DNA of 64,000 nucleotides from Hysterium pulicare CBS 123377 (GCA_000467715.1 AJFK01000541.1:1-64000), one strand, 5' to 3'. Shown: positions 50,565 to 62,682, counted from the first letter of the stretch. Notes: a model not told the origin generated them from the letters alone. Made by a program: numbers and translations.

Positions 50565-52881
50565 ATGCCCTTGTCAGTGATAGATATCAGTCGTCTCCGC
50601 CTATGGGAGGTCAACATACAATGGGATACTGGGTGGTCTGCATACATTTCCAACGGTCTCAAAGATTTTCTCTGTCCAACTGGGAGAGGGTGGGACTCGG
50701 AGCTATGTCGATGGTTAAACCGCGGTCTGCCTGACTATATGTATGAGCTACCTGGAGCTGCCGTTCAGTACGAGCGCGTTGCTGGGCGGGTCCTTGAGGA
50801 GGAACTAGATTTTGATTTCATCTTGTGGGTTGCCTTACATTTCTTCGGTTTCATGTGGAACATTGCTGACTTTCTATGTTAGTCAACCCGGCTGGAAGTA
50901 CGTCTTGAGAAGTATCACCATCTACGATATCTTCTACGGACTCGGCGTGTTCCTTTGTATCAACGTCATAGGAATCGTAGTCATCTTTGCCTTCATACTA
51001 TGGTATCTTGGACCGCCTAGTCAGCGTAAGCAAGAGATTGTTCAGCCAGATGCGGCTATCGAGGGGAAATGTCGAGAACATGATGACACAATATCAGACC
51101 TTGAAGTCATAATTGGACAGACGGGCAACACCCTAAAGGGCTTGGGTAACGAAGTGTGCAAGCTTGTGACGGAGTCCACTGGGACTAAGGAAAAGCTCCG
51201 CATCTGCGAAGGAGAATTGTGTAGTACGAAGGCCGAACTCGCAACTAAGTCTGATCGACTTGTGAAGACTGAACAGAAGCTGGAGTTGGCTCAAATGTCT
51301 CGAGACGAGCAAGCCAAGACAATCTCGAAGCTACTCAAAGACAAAGATGAAGCTGAATTGACAGCCCAAACTTATCGCAACGAACGTGACGCGGCACGCC
51401 GGCATCTTCAAACAACCGAAAAGAGACTCGAAAAGTCAGAGACGGAACGGAAGGAGGCGGAAGGTGAACTCCACGCCAAAAGACTCGCCCTCTCCCGGTG
51501 GTCAAGAAAGTATACGGCTGCCAGCAATGATCATCGAGAAGTATGCTCCCAGCTCCATACCCAAATCAGGGAGAAAATTGTCGCAGCCGGAAAATCTGCC
51601 TTTCGTGAACTCGACATGCGTGCGGAACTGCGGAAGTTAAGGGGACTTTCGGCCATCCTCAAGATTTCACAGGACCAGAATGGGCTGTTACGCAGGCAGC
51701 GAGACGACGCTATACGAGAGCGAGACGAATCTGTGCGAGAGCGTAATGACTTCAAAGTACAACTTGTTGCGACCACATCCCAAATCAATCAAGTCACTAA
51801 GACGAACAGCGCTCTTAGAGCCGACAACACCCAAGTCAGCCAGCAGCTCGCCGACTCTAATAGCCGAGCCAACCATCTTCATACTGCGCTCACCTACTCG
51901 CGGATGAACTTCAGGAACTCGCAGTTTGAACTCAGAGACTTGCAAGTCGAGGCTGGTGCAGCAAAGAATGCTAAAAACCAGGCGCTCGACACCGCCCGCG
52001 AGTCACTTCGAAGACTTGGAGACGCAAAGCTCCAGATCGGGTCGCTCACCAAAAGGGACTCTCTTACCAGGCGAGACAGCAGCGAGACAACAGGATTGAG
52101 ACCATTGACTTTGGTGCTCAAAGCTCAGCAAACTAGTGATGCATCCGAGCGCCACTCAAACATCGGCGAACAACGTGTCGGTCTTAGCAGTACAGAGGAG
52201 GACCGCGGTTTCCATCGAATGCAGAGACTCAATTTTCAACGGCAGGGTAGTGTCCTCGGTAGAGAGGTGGCGGTTTCTTCCCATGCGTCGCGGAGCTCAT
52301 CATATCTGAACCAGGCACTCCAGGACTCTGCGACATCGGCGTCGTCTTCCCATCAGATCAGGCCCATGATTCATGACGAAGCATTTGCTGGTAAGGAGTT
52401 GGCGGATTTGAGTAGATTAAACGATCTTATCTCTGATCTGGGTCCCCTTATTGGCGATATGATCGGAGCTCTTCGACAATCAAGAGAGTCTGCTGAGGCT
52501 ATCAACGTCGTTCGAACTGGGCTTCAAGCCGAAAGTCATTGCAACGAACAATATGTAGTGGTAGAAGTTACCTCTACGGCCGATTCGGTTGGCAACTTCA
52601 GCTCCTTACCACTCTCGAGCTCTACACGCTCTCCTTCCGTTACGTCTATATCGGATACTGACAACTCGTCATCCACGACCGATACCTCCATCGTTCCTCC
52701 ATTCTCCCCTGCTTCCTCCAACTCTAACACCGAAACTCAAGTCATACGATCATCTTCATCTTCATCTTCAAATTGCAATCCCATTTCGATCACGGACGTG
52801 GGCTTGGCATCTAGGTCAGTTCATCATTCCTCGTCACATATCCGCTTTATACAGGACACTAATGGGCAATTTCGCAGATAG
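50565..52881 (+). CDS. Membrane-anchored coiled-coil protein (752 aa, 2 exons)
   Basis: Exons 50565-50824 and 50883-52881 with a 58-bp phase-2 intron (GTGGGT, branch CTGAC, GTTAG). The first exon encodes a polar 86-residue segment (MPLSVIDISRLRLWEVNIQW, CRWLNRGLPDYMYELPGA). Just after the intron is a membrane segment (about 104-129, GLGVFLCINVIGIVVIFAFIL). A coiled coil runs from about 140 to 455 with regular heptads, and a disordered Ser/Thr-rich tail follows that includes a (CATCTT)n-encoded Ser run. It shares its order (polar N-terminal exon, phase-2 intron, membrane segment, coiled coil, disordered tail) with the gene at 46711. The frame's upstream extension before 50565 is leader sequence. 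No known family recognised. Confidence 0.78.
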
Positions 52882-53677
52882 ATCTCTTGCATTTTCCATC
52901 TCACGACGTCTACAACTTCGGGCTCAGCAGTGGCATCATTCTTCCGGATCCGCAGAGATCACCTTGGTTCTTGGGTGGCATCGCGGCTCTCCTCTCGCCA
53001 CATCTTCCGGTCCATCTGTCTTCGATGTTGCCATGCCTTTATTTTTACCACTGGCTCCGGTTTCACAGCCTCGCATTCTCCCCGCTCGAGATCGAAGTTC
53101 TTTGTTACATCCGATGGCAGGACGCCTCGCTTCCCATGGATTTTCCCTTGGCCGGTACCATCGCCCGATGATTCCTCCTTCATCAACCATTCTGGTGTAC
53201 TTCCTTATGGGTCGTAAGCCATCTACATCGACATGATTTCTTTTTGTTTATCTTGTGGACCCTCTCACCTTAGTGGAGTGAGTAGTTGTGTTGGCCGCGG
53301 ATTTAGTAGGGGGAGACTTTGATGGATATATTGGAAAAGTTATTGTGGGGTGGTTATTGGGTGGCTTATTTTGGATTGGGCTAGTTTGCGAAGGTATTTT
53401 GATGCGATTTTTGTTGTTTTTACTTAGCCCAGTCTATGCTCGATGAAAGAATATGTTATCATCCTTGTAATTGGATTCTCCTGTCTCTGTGTGAAATGAT
53501 GCGTTCTGCAGTGCAACAAGGCGTCTTGTGAAACAACAATGTGAGTTATGTTTCAGATCGTTGTATTCACATCGCGTAGAGGCTTGTTTCATTTCAACGC
53601 CTTATTAATAAAGCATTACGCCCACTCCTTCCCACTTAGCAAATCAACGACTGCGCTTCCAACTCGTCTTCTCAGCC
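52882..53677. other. Intergenic region
   Basis: Several overlapping open frames in the first 350 bases follow the coiled-coil gene in different frames; they look like a former extension of its C-terminus or chance frames and are not called. The last part is the leader of the F-box-like gene. Confidence 0.4.
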
Positions 53678-55033
53678 ATGCCTACGCTCAACAATCTGCC
53701 CGTCGAATTAGTACAGCACATCTGCGAATATGTCGAGCCCCGAGATATTAGAAGCCTTCGCCAGGTCGATCGCAACATGGCCAACAAAACCTCGTACTCC
53801 TTTTCGATGCTATTTGATTCCGTGAAGATCATGCTGCATCCACTTAGTCTCAGACTAATGCAGCAAATTCTGGACCGTGACGATCTCGCATCGAGGATCA
53901 AAACACTTATCATCGGGACGGACTCCCTCGATTCGCTTGAACCGGAGGTGGCATCGAGATGTGGCAAAGACAATGGTCATGCTACATACCGGCGCTACCA
54001 AAAACTCAAGGAAGAAGTTCACAAAAAGAAGAAAAAGAACCTACCGGACCAGAGCGACATTGCTACGCTGTTACAGATTCTACGGCGCCTTCCTAGACTA
54101 GAAATCGTCCGTATTGAAGACCGGCCGTACGACGACGAGAATGGGCAGTTCAGACCCTGTATCGGCAATTCACACCTTTTCGAGCTGATTGGTGTTGATT
54201 TCAGCTGGCATGGTCCATATGATATTGAAGATTGGAACAAGCAGTATGGTGTTGGCTGCGGTCTCGTCTGGAAAACTGCATTTGAGTCTTTGCACCTATT
54301 CAACGAGAAGCTAGATCGACGTATCAAGGTAGATCTTGTTGTGCGCTCTATACGTGTCGTTAATAAAACGCAACGGTGGTTTTTAGGATATCGGTTCAGC
54401 CCATACGCTCCCCGCCATTTTCATCTACCTGTGCGACGTGTCGATATTCACTCGGAGATGAATATATGGACTAATGAATTTCTGCGCACGATTCGAAAAG
54501 TACAAACCGACGAATTGAGGATCTGGAACGCTACACAGTCTAACCGTGTTAGAGCACTAAGTTCACGGCATTCGGGGGTTGTTTATCCATTCCCTAACCT
54601 CAAATGCCTCGAACTAAAGAACTGCGAACTAGATGTGCCACGACAATTGCTTCGTGCTCACCGAGAAACTCTACAGACCATTTGTCTCAAAGGTGTCTAT
54701 GTTAATTCAAGTTGGTCGGCTGCACTCAATGAGATGATCCAAATGCCAAAGTTGACTAAATTGATCCTGGAAGGACTTATGTGCCCGGCAAACGCGCCTG
54801 CTGACGGCGACCGTCGACGAGGGCTGGCCTGCCATAAAGTTGAGTGGTATGGCCGAGAAAATATCAAGAGGGCTCTGGAGAAGCTTGTGTGGCTACGCCC
54901 TGTCGTATACTACTCGATACATAAGGATATGCTAGAATTCTACGATGCAGAGATCGCGTATGGGCGTCAACCGAACGAGATCCAATTGTGTACCCCCCCT
55001 TGGCCTAATCATCATCCGGAATCAGAGATGTGA
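53678..55033 (+). CDS. F-box-like family protein (451 aa), second cluster
   Basis: Single-exon gene. The N-terminal F-box-like core is NLPVELVQHICEYVEPRDIR (residues 5-24). Family blocks follow: SYSFSMLFDSVKIMLHPLSL (47-66), 'RIKTLIIGTDSLDSL', 'LPRLEIVRIED', 'IGVDFSWHGPY', 'PNLKCLELKNCEL' (an LRR-like strand-turn) and the tail 'VEWYGRENIKRALEKL'. The likely role is an SCF substrate adaptor by analogy with F-box proteins; the target is unknown. It starts a cluster of four related genes on the plus strand that is much better preserved than the cluster at 12-22 kb. Start chosen because MPTLNNLPVELV matches the start of the paralogues. Confidence 0.78.
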   Translation: MPTLNNLPVELVQHICEYVEPRDIRSLRQVDRNMANKTSYSFSMLFDSVKIMLHPLSLRLMQQILDRDDLASRIKTLIIGTDSLDSLEPEVASRCGKDNGHATYRRYQKLKEEVHKKKKKNLPDQSDIATLLQILRRLPRLEIVRIEDRPYDDENGQFRPCIGNSHLFELIGVDFSWHGPYDIEDWNKQYGVGCGLVWKTAFESLHLFNEKLDRRIKVDLVVRSIRVVNKTQRWFLGYRFSPYAPRHFHLPVRRVDIHSEMNIWTNEFLRTIRKVQTDELRIWNATQSNRVRALSSRHSGVVYPFPNLKCLELKNCELDVPRQLLRAHRETLQTICLKGVYVNSSWSAALNEMIQMPKLTKLILEGLMCPANAPADGDRRRGLACHKVEWYGRENIKRALEKLVWLRPVVYYSIHKDMLEFYDAEIAYGRQPNEIQLCTPPWPNHHPESEM

Positions 55034-55438
55034 GTTATGGGTTATTGAGCTGTCTGAATACGGCTTAGTTAGTGGCTTTGAATATATATGAATCTACTCC
55101 GAACTGTTTTGCTAGCATACGATGTTTGGCCCCTCGATACTGCATCACGTAGTTATGTACACTAAATCCACTCCTAACGAGCGCAATGTCGGAATTCGAT
55201 CATATAGTGCAATCCTGCGGTCATTCACCATTGGGCTCATTTTCAAGGGACTGAGGTATACATTGTGAATTGCACAATGCAGCACGCACTAACTTATTCG
55301 CCGCGAGTGACTTTGGGTCACTCCACTGAATGAAACCACTACGAATAAATCAAATATAATCTTACTGTACATTTGTCCCCAGAGCTACCACTACAGAATC
55401 TCCTCAGCCCACAACCCCAGTTTCCGATTCACACCACC
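55034..55438. other. Intergenic region
   Basis: Short AT-rich spacer with the promoter of the next family member. No gene. Confidence 0.5.
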
Positions 55439-56731
55439 ATGCCTACCATCAAGGACTTACCGGCGGAGATTATCGACCAAGTCTGTGAGTCTGTCGGCAA
55501 GGAAGGTGTACTCTCCCTTCGTCTTGTGAACCGCGAGCTCTCTCGGAATTTAGCTTACTCCTTCTCGCTACTTTTTGAAACAACTAAGATTATGGTACAC
55601 CCTCTCAGTTTTGAGATTTTACGGACCCTCTTAGAACGATATGATGTGGCATCGAAGATCAAAACGCTAATCATCGGAACCGAATACCTGGACGAGTTGC
55701 GTACTCGCAATGCTTCTCTTAGTTGGTTTTACTATGATTCACGGCGCCGGAACTTCCGGTAGCTTGTGAAACAGCAGAGAGAGCTAGAAAGAACGATTAT
55801 TAAGGGCCTTCTGTTCCATACATTGACTAAATTTTCCAATCTCGAAGTGGTACGGATTGAAGACCATCCGTGGAAGGGTACGGATGGCATTTGTGGCCAG
55901 TATCGTCCCTCTCTCGGCAGCGCAGATATCAAGCGGCTCACCGGTGTTGACTTCCGACTCGCCCCGAATAACAATGAAGAGTTCAACATTAAGTCGATTA
56001 TAACGCGGGAGAAAATATTTACGATGGTCTTCAAAGGCCTACATGATCTCTTTTTCCAAAACGGCAAGAAATTAAAGCTAGAGCTTGCGATATGGTCTAT
56101 AGAAGCGGGGGAAGGTGAGTCAAGAAGGTGGGAACTTCATCCACCTTTTCGTGCATCTAAGCTGGATGATGAGTGGATAAAGCTTCATCGATTAGAGATC
56201 CATGCTCCAATGAATTGCCTATGGGCAAGGAACGTAATACGTACCCTGCGTGGCAGCGAACTCGAGGTCTTGCGTTTGGTCAACCCAGCAGACCAGTTGG
56301 TTCCGATAGGCACGATATTGCCAGGCGCTCCGCCAGTCCTACTATATCCGTATCTAAAACACATCCATTTGGGGAACGCACGAGTAGAGAGGCGTAGACT
56401 CGTGTCCTTCCTGACTGCTCACGGGCAAATATTGGAGGAGATAAATCTGTTCGACCTCGAATTGAGAAGTGGCATATGGCTTCAATGCCTTAGGGAAGTG
56501 CAGCAAATGCCTAAGTTGAAGGAGGTTACCTTGAAGAACCTCATGCAGTCCTTCCATCATGGACTTCATAATACGCCAAATGCACGAACGGCAGTTTCTT
56601 GGTCTGGACATTCCATGATTTCTCAAGGACTACGTCTATTTCTGGGAAGATGTAGAACTGTGGGACCGAACCGATTGGGCTGCGCCACATTAGATTTCAG
56701 GGGAGCAACTAGAGAAGCCATGAACATGTAA
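55439..56731 (+). pseudogene. F-box-like family gene with one in-frame TAG
   Basis: One continuous frame of 431 codons apart from a single TAG at 55760-55762. N-terminus MPTIKDLPAEIIDQVCESVG, then SFSLLFETTKIMVHPLSF, SKIKTLIIGTEYLDEL, up to RRRNFR, stop, then LVKQQRELERTIIKGLLFHT, LEVVRIEDHPW, LTGVDFRL, LKHIHLGNARVE, and the tail SWSGHSMISQGLRLFL. At the stop the paralogue at 57151 reads NFRNLMQEQ, so the TAG replaces one residue with no frame change. No splice pair spans it. It is either a very young pseudogene, an allele-specific nonsense change, or read-through (context TAG C). The rest shows no decay. Confidence 0.7.
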
Positions 56732-57150
56732 CTGAATGCAGCCAATTTTGAGGGCTTCGTTGTCTAGAACACTACTAGGCTATGTAGAGCAAAGTTACTA
56801 ATGTATTACTACTCTTAAAGTCCCCTTGTGTTGTCTTAGGCTTTAATGAAATGCTTAGCAAAACCATGACTTTATGCTTCAGTCAACACTGTTACCGTGA
56901 GACACCAAGGTGCAACCAGAATTCGGACTTAGGCGTCGTCTATATCCTCATACTAACCGTAATTTCATTTCACTTTTCTATAGTGGATCTGAGAATAGGC
57001 AACATAATTCACGAATAAGATGCCGATGGTGAATGTGAAAAAGACATAGCCAGTCGGATTCACTAAGTTTCAATGGCATGTAAACTTCCCTTTCTCCATA
57101 CTCTTCTGTCCGCCATTGACTCTGTTATCACTGCGAACAACTCATCAACT
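56732..57150. other. Intergenic region
   Basis: Spacer and promoter of the next family member; an in-frame extension upstream of 57151 (to 57073) lies in the leader. Confidence 0.5.
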
Positions 57151-58491
57151 ATGACCACCATCACCAACCTCCCCACTGAGCTCATCCAACAGATATGCGT
57201 TGACCTTGAGCAATGCGACCTCTTAAACCTCCGCCTGGCTCATCGCGGCCTGTTTCAGAAGACCTCCTACTGCTTCTCGCATTGCTTTGAGTCGGTCAAG
57301 ATCATGCTGCACCCAATGAGCTTTGCAATACTCAACGATGCCCTTGACTCAGAGGCTTATGACATTGCACCCAACGTCAAGACTTTAATCATCGGAAGCG
57401 ACTATTTCGATCAGCTCTTGCCGGCAGAACATTGGGATCTTTCGAGTTCTAAGCGGTGGCTGACGAACTTCCGAAACCTTATGCAAGAGCAAAACCAGAT
57501 GGCGTCGACCAAGCAGGATCTCCACTCTCTTCTTGACGTCTTCCATAAGCTACCCGGGCTTGAGACTGTTATTTTGGAGCACAGACCGTACGGAGAACAG
57601 AGTATCAAGTGTCGAGGTTGTTTGGGAAGCTCGCACCTCATGGAGATGATCGGCATCGACTTTCGATATAATGGTCCTTATGGTCTACCTGATGAGCATG
57701 AGGAGCCGAATGAAGGCCGCAAGCATGTCTTCTATACAGTGGCCACCGCTCTACAGAAGTTCATCAGCAGATCCAGCCGGGATTTGAGGCTTGATCTAGT
57801 TCTGCGCGCCGTACCAAATACTGGTGGAGAAAAATGGGTGCTTCCTGCGCCATGTGACCCTTTCGATTGGACCGTAACAAATCGCTATCTACCATTACGA
57901 CGCCTGGAAATCCACGCAGATATAGACGAACAATGGCCGGAGGAGATGTTGAGAGTAGCGGGGACTGACGAGTACCGGCTTGAGGAGTTATCCATCACCA
58001 ATACTACCCATAGGCGTAGCGCTTTTGGCCTCGGATGGCAAGTGCCGAAGACTTTTCCTCATCTCAAGCATCTCCGATTGAGCAATGCATGGGTATACGA
58101 GTCTATGATAGGCCGATTTCTCCGAGCTTATAGCCAAAATCTTCAGACGCTAGAGCTCAGTAATCTCGACCTAACGTATTATGAGTACTCACCATATCTG
58201 GGCATGTGGACTTGTTGTCTTAATGAGATGATGAGAATGCCCGAGCTATCAAACCTCATTCTCAAAGATCTTAAATGTGAGATCGACAATATTCCGCGCA
58301 GCAATTTCATGGTTGTAGGCTGCCCTAAGATCGAGTGGTCCGGGAATAACGCTATTGTAGAGGGGCTTCGTGTATATCAAGACACTTATCCAACTCTATG
58401 TCAATCGGATGGAAGAATGGGTAAATTGGACTTCACGGTGGGAGATACGGTGGCGAAGGAGATCATGGAGGCGAACGGACCATGTACTTGA
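57151..58491 (+). CDS. F-box-like family protein (446 aa), second cluster
   Basis: Single-exon gene. The F-box-like core is NLPTELIQQICVDLEQCDLL. Family blocks are SYCFSHCFESVKIMLHPMSF, 'NVKTLIIGSDYFDQL', 'LPGLETVILEHRPY', 'IGIDFRYNGPY', 'FPHLKHLRLSNAWV', 'LQTLELSNLDLTYYEYSPY' (LRR-like) and the tail 'IEWSGNNAIVEGLRVYQ'. The second ATG at 57151 (MTTITNLPTELI) was chosen because it matches the start of the paralogues; an upstream ATG at 57073 would add 26 residues, MACKLPFLHTLL..., of leader-like composition. Role as for the neighbours: probable SCF adaptor with unknown target. Confidence 0.78.
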   Translation: MTTITNLPTELIQQICVDLEQCDLLNLRLAHRGLFQKTSYCFSHCFESVKIMLHPMSFAILNDALDSEAYDIAPNVKTLIIGSDYFDQLLPAEHWDLSSSKRWLTNFRNLMQEQNQMASTKQDLHSLLDVFHKLPGLETVILEHRPYGEQSIKCRGCLGSSHLMEMIGIDFRYNGPYGLPDEHEEPNEGRKHVFYTVATALQKFISRSSRDLRLDLVLRAVPNTGGEKWVLPAPCDPFDWTVTNRYLPLRRLEIHADIDEQWPEEMLRVAGTDEYRLEELSITNTTHRRSAFGLGWQVPKTFPHLKHLRLSNAWVYESMIGRFLRAYSQNLQTLELSNLDLTYYEYSPYLGMWTCCLNEMMRMPELSNLILKDLKCEIDNIPRSNFMVVGCPKIEWSGNNAIVEGLRVYQDTYPTLCQSDGRMGKLDFTVGDTVAKEIMEANGPCT

Positions 58492-58821
58492 GGCTGAGGT
58501 TATCGTACAGCGGGAATGCGAGAAGCTACGGAACTCAATGTACGGGAGCGTAGCCGAAAATATCATAGGATCACTTTCTGGAGTATGTAGGTGGAATGAT
58601 TGATGCGGTTAACGTGATCGCTAGGTGCTTCTCTCTTGCGAGAGCTTCACTGCAGACGATGTCTGAAAATCTCAAAAACCTGCCGTGGAGTCGTAGCTCC
58701 GTTAAGTCCAGTTGCCGGCTGCGAAAAGGCCATAGGTAGAGTCAGTCTCATTTAGGCAAGTATTTATCAAAATATCGAATAGCATGCCCAATTTGCATAG
58801 CCATGTCCTTTATTTCCTTAC
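58492..58821. other. Convergent 3' flanks
   Basis: Between the F-box-like gene and the P450 gene, which converge. No gene seen. Confidence 0.5.
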
Positions 58822-60740
58822 TCAATGCTCGCCCCTCCTCCTAAACTCCACCCTAGGCCCCTCATGCATACTGATAAACCTATCCAACGTCTGAAACTCG
58901 CTCTTTCGCTCCCTTCCCCAACCCATCTTCTCGCTTCCCTCTCCAAGTGTAGAACCAGGCTCAAGTCGCATATCATACAGCCAGATAGTGCGAGCAAGGA
59001 CCAGTGAAATCTCTTGATAAGCGAGGTATCTGCCTATGCAGGAGGTACGGCCTACGCCAAATGGGGTAAATGCGGCAGGATCGGCGAGGTTAGTTTGGAC
59101 GGTGGTGTAAGGGTTTGAGGTGCTGGTTCGGAGAACGTGAGGGGTTGGTTTTGGAGGGTTGATATAGTCGGGGTCTGTGGTTGATAAGCCGGAAGAGATG
59201 TTCGAAGACAGCCAACGCTCTGGGTTGAAGGTGAAGGGATCTGGAAAGTATGACTCGTCGTGGTGGAGCGCGTAGTGTGGGACGGCGATGTCTGTTCCAG
59301 GGGGGAACCACTCGCCGTCGACGAAGAGACCTCCAGGTAACACTTCACGCATAAGGGTGGAGCCGATAGGTGGAGTGAGGCGGAGAGATTCTTGGATACA
59401 TGCAAGGAGGTAATGACATGAGGAGAGTTGGGGACCGATACAGATATCTTCGACGTCGGCGAATGTGGTAAGAACCTCGTTTTGCAACCTTGATAAACTT
59501 TTTGGGTAGTGCAGGAGGTAGAAGAACGTTGCTACTATGGCGGTGATAGTAGTGCCAGACCCAGCAGCAGTCAGAAGACTTGCTTCGGATACTAATTGAG
59601 CTGTGGAGAAGCCCTTGCCAGTCTCGCTATCTTTGGCTTGGAGCAAGGCTGAGAACAGATCTTTACCCGCGAGCTTTTCCTCTTGCGCAAAACGCCATTC
59701 AAAGATCTTTTGGCTGATGCTGCTGAAGTGTTTTGTATCTCCAATCAGCTTTCCAAGTAAGGTCTTATCAAGATTGAATCTTAGAAGCTCGGGAATATAG
59801 CCAGTCTAATACATCAGTAGAGATTTCCGACCATTTCATAGAAGACAGGGATCTTACAAGGCGGGTTCCAGCAACACCCAGTGGAGTTGATGTAACCATC
59901 TCCGGATACTCTTCCTTTCTCATGACGTCCGAATTCTTGCTAAACGTAAGATCTCCCATCATATCCGAGAGGAGGTTTCCCACCACTTTACTCACGTCAC
60001 GTGCCAAGCTCCAATCAACAGCATTTTCGTCGATGAGATGCTGTAAAAAGTTGCGGATGTTCTTCAGTAATTGCTCCTCCATGCTTTTAAGGTTTGCCGG
60101 ATTCAGGGCTTGAACATTGACCCTGCGGCGAATAGCATGCTCATCCATATCCATTGTGATGTTTGAAGAGACGTTTCCACCGAAGATGTGAGCCGTGGAA
60201 GCGTGCGTTCGCGATATCTTAACATTGGCATTCACGCTGTAGATGTCTTTGAGTGCTGAAGCGGATTTGACGGATATGCGCCGTGGGCCGAATCGTATCA
60301 CCTTGCCTGAATTTCAAATCATCAACCGATCATTCCTGAACACCAATAGCTTTGGTTCTTACCGTATTTCTGATGCAATCGGTGAAAGTCAATATGCCTA
60401 TCACCTTTTACTAGATGGAACACCGTGTACCAATCTGTAAGAGCAGCCCACCATGGCCCTGGATACTTCGCAAGCGGATGAAAAGTAGACCTATACAGAG
60501 CCACAGAGGTAAACTTGATATTGTCAGCCAATCCAATTCCATCAAATCGAGTTGACGCGCACTGACAAGTTCTACAGCAAAAAGAATTGCGAGCGAAATG
60601 ATGTTTTCCCACAAGATACCCCTGCTCATAATTTGATAGATTCGAAAAGTAGCAGTAAAAACGCCTAACAGCAAGCTCCCGGACAATACCGGAAAAGCTA
60701 CTGTGGTTGGCTGCAACGATGGAAAAGAAACTCGAAACAT
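58822..60740 (-). CDS. Cytochrome P450 monooxygenase (about 582 aa, 4 exons)
   Basis: Minus-strand exons 60740-60576, 60513-60363, 60306-59858 and 59805-58822. The N-terminal hydrophobic anchor is followed by the Pro hinge HPLAKYPGPWWAALTDWY and KYGKVIRFGPRRIS, typical of fungal P450s. The I-helix is TAAGSGTTITAI (about 335-345), the K-helix ExxR is ESLR (about 394-397), PERW is at about 450, and the haem ligand loop FGVGRTSCIG puts the axial Cys at about 511. It should be an ER-bound monooxygenase. The sequence resembles P450s of secondary metabolism, but no synthase or cyclase gene is nearby. The first exon is the least certain: the donor GTAGAA is weak and the frame is open up to 60824. 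It sits inside the second F-box-like cluster. Confidence 0.85.
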
Positions 60741-62682
60741 GCTGGGCGGCAGAGAATGGTAGTATGCCCTTAGACTGGCAGGAGTGCAGGGTAGTGGAAG
60801 CTTTTTGTCTAATTCGAAGATCAAATCGTGGAGGTTGAAGAGTATAAAACAAATCTGTGGTGCCTATAGATCGGGTAATATTAGCGGATATCGGTTGCCC
60901 ATAATGTTGGATCTGCCATAATACAGCTGCGGCGTAATTGCGGTGTTTGTTTGGTGGCCCCCACCGTCAGTCCCTGCAGCAAATCTCCGTTATGGCACAA
61001 TCGATTGCTGGGGGCGTAAGGTTGTACCACATTCTCGTGTGCAATGAGTGATACGTACAGAAAAATCGTTCAGAATTGCGAAGCGTATAAAGGAGGTATG
61101 GACCCCACAATGGGTGTTCCCCGGTCTACAAAGCGGTATCCCCTAAACATGTAAGGAGGATTCCACGGGGTCGAAGAACAATATCGTGGGAAGGGCCGCC
61201 TCGTATAGCCACTGGAAATGTGAAATAATCATTCGCGTCCAGCGTCCTATAGCACGTCACTGGACCTCCATGTGTTCGGAAGAGTAATCTACTTTCTTTC
61301 TCATTCATGGCTTACCACATAGGTAGTGGTGCAATTCGATGTGAGACGGGCCTCCACCACAGGTTCCAAAGGAAATTCCTAGATACTTCTTCGGGAATCA
61401 ACAGAGTCTCCGCCTCTTCTGGAAACCCAGTTGATCCAATTGAGAAAATTTGAGCATTATTCGCAGGATTGTAGGATTACATATCCCTGTCACGGACTTC
61501 TCGAAGGATTACATGCATGCAGCCACAATCAGCTGCAGAGACAGGGGTCCGCAAGGCTGACGACACCAACCTTCAAGCAACGGGCCGCTAGAAGGATAAT
61601 CGTTACCAAGGTCGCGGTGAATGATTTGGTGCACCTGCAGCTTATCATTCCTCGAATGTGGCAAGCCTGGTATTCCATGCTCAGCGTAAGGACCAGTTCT
61701 GGATATCGTAAGGCGGAAAGGCCATCATCATCTCCGTGCATGTTTGCCCACGTGTAATAATATTCAAAGCTCAACCCATACTTCAAGTCGAGCAAGAGTG
61801 AGATTTCATGTGTTTAGCTCCGGCGTCAGAGGGTTTCAAATGTCCAATTGCCATGTGGTAGATTCTCACCCAAGCGGTCGCGATATATTCCGAAATCCTA
61901 TCAACCTGCCGTCTGACTGTTATGGCGCCTCAGCACCGACCAACATTCTTTCTTAGAGACTCTACCCGCCATCTCACTTTAATTGAACCTAAATCTAGAA
62001 TCTTTTAATCGCCGTCCGAACGTACGCCTCTCAGCAGCCGTGTGTCGCGTTCCAACACTCGCCGAACTCCATTACAGGAAGGCACATATCTAGGACGAGC
62101 AGGTATAATCACCGTGAGCGCAGTACGCGGTTTTTCGCCAATGGTTTCGCCGGAGGAATTGGGCGTGGCCGTTACTTGGGACACCGTTAGAAGCGGACGA
62201 CCGGTGGGTATTGGTGAGCTTTGCGTTTTAGTTGGTACATCGAACTGTTTCGAGTGAGCGACGTTGATTGTCTCCCGGCATAACAGGAGTCTCTGATGCT
62301 GGCATGCTATACCAGTGATCAGTGCGTGGTGTTGGAGACCATTCCGCTCGCACAAAGCTCCTTCGCAAGATAATGTTACCTCCTACCATGCGGCCTTAAA
62401 TTGTTTATTCACTATAAACTGTCAGACATTCCACTGAGGTGGTGAATGGTAGAAGGGATTGGCATGTTGCACAATGTAAAAAAGACAACGCTTTGGATGA
62501 AGATTAGGTGAAGACGTCGGGCTTAGAACGAAAGTCATCGTGAATGCGTAGGGTACCTTTTTAGTAACGTATAAATTGTGTTCTTCCTTTTTCTGGATAA
62601 TAAACCTCGCCACTTGCAAAGTCTTTTGCAACTTACCGGTTAACCCAAATACCCAAACCGAAATACTTTGAACTTTACCTCA
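60741..62682. other. Intergenic region, 1.9 kb
   Basis: Promoter of the P450 gene and of the last F-box-like gene. Several short frames on both strands lack domains. No gene recognised. Confidence 0.45.

Noticed and set aside
55739-55790. Intron across the TAG in the F-box-like gene
   Set aside because: The frame and paralogue alignment continue without a gap on both sides and no GT-AG pair of workable length spans the stop.
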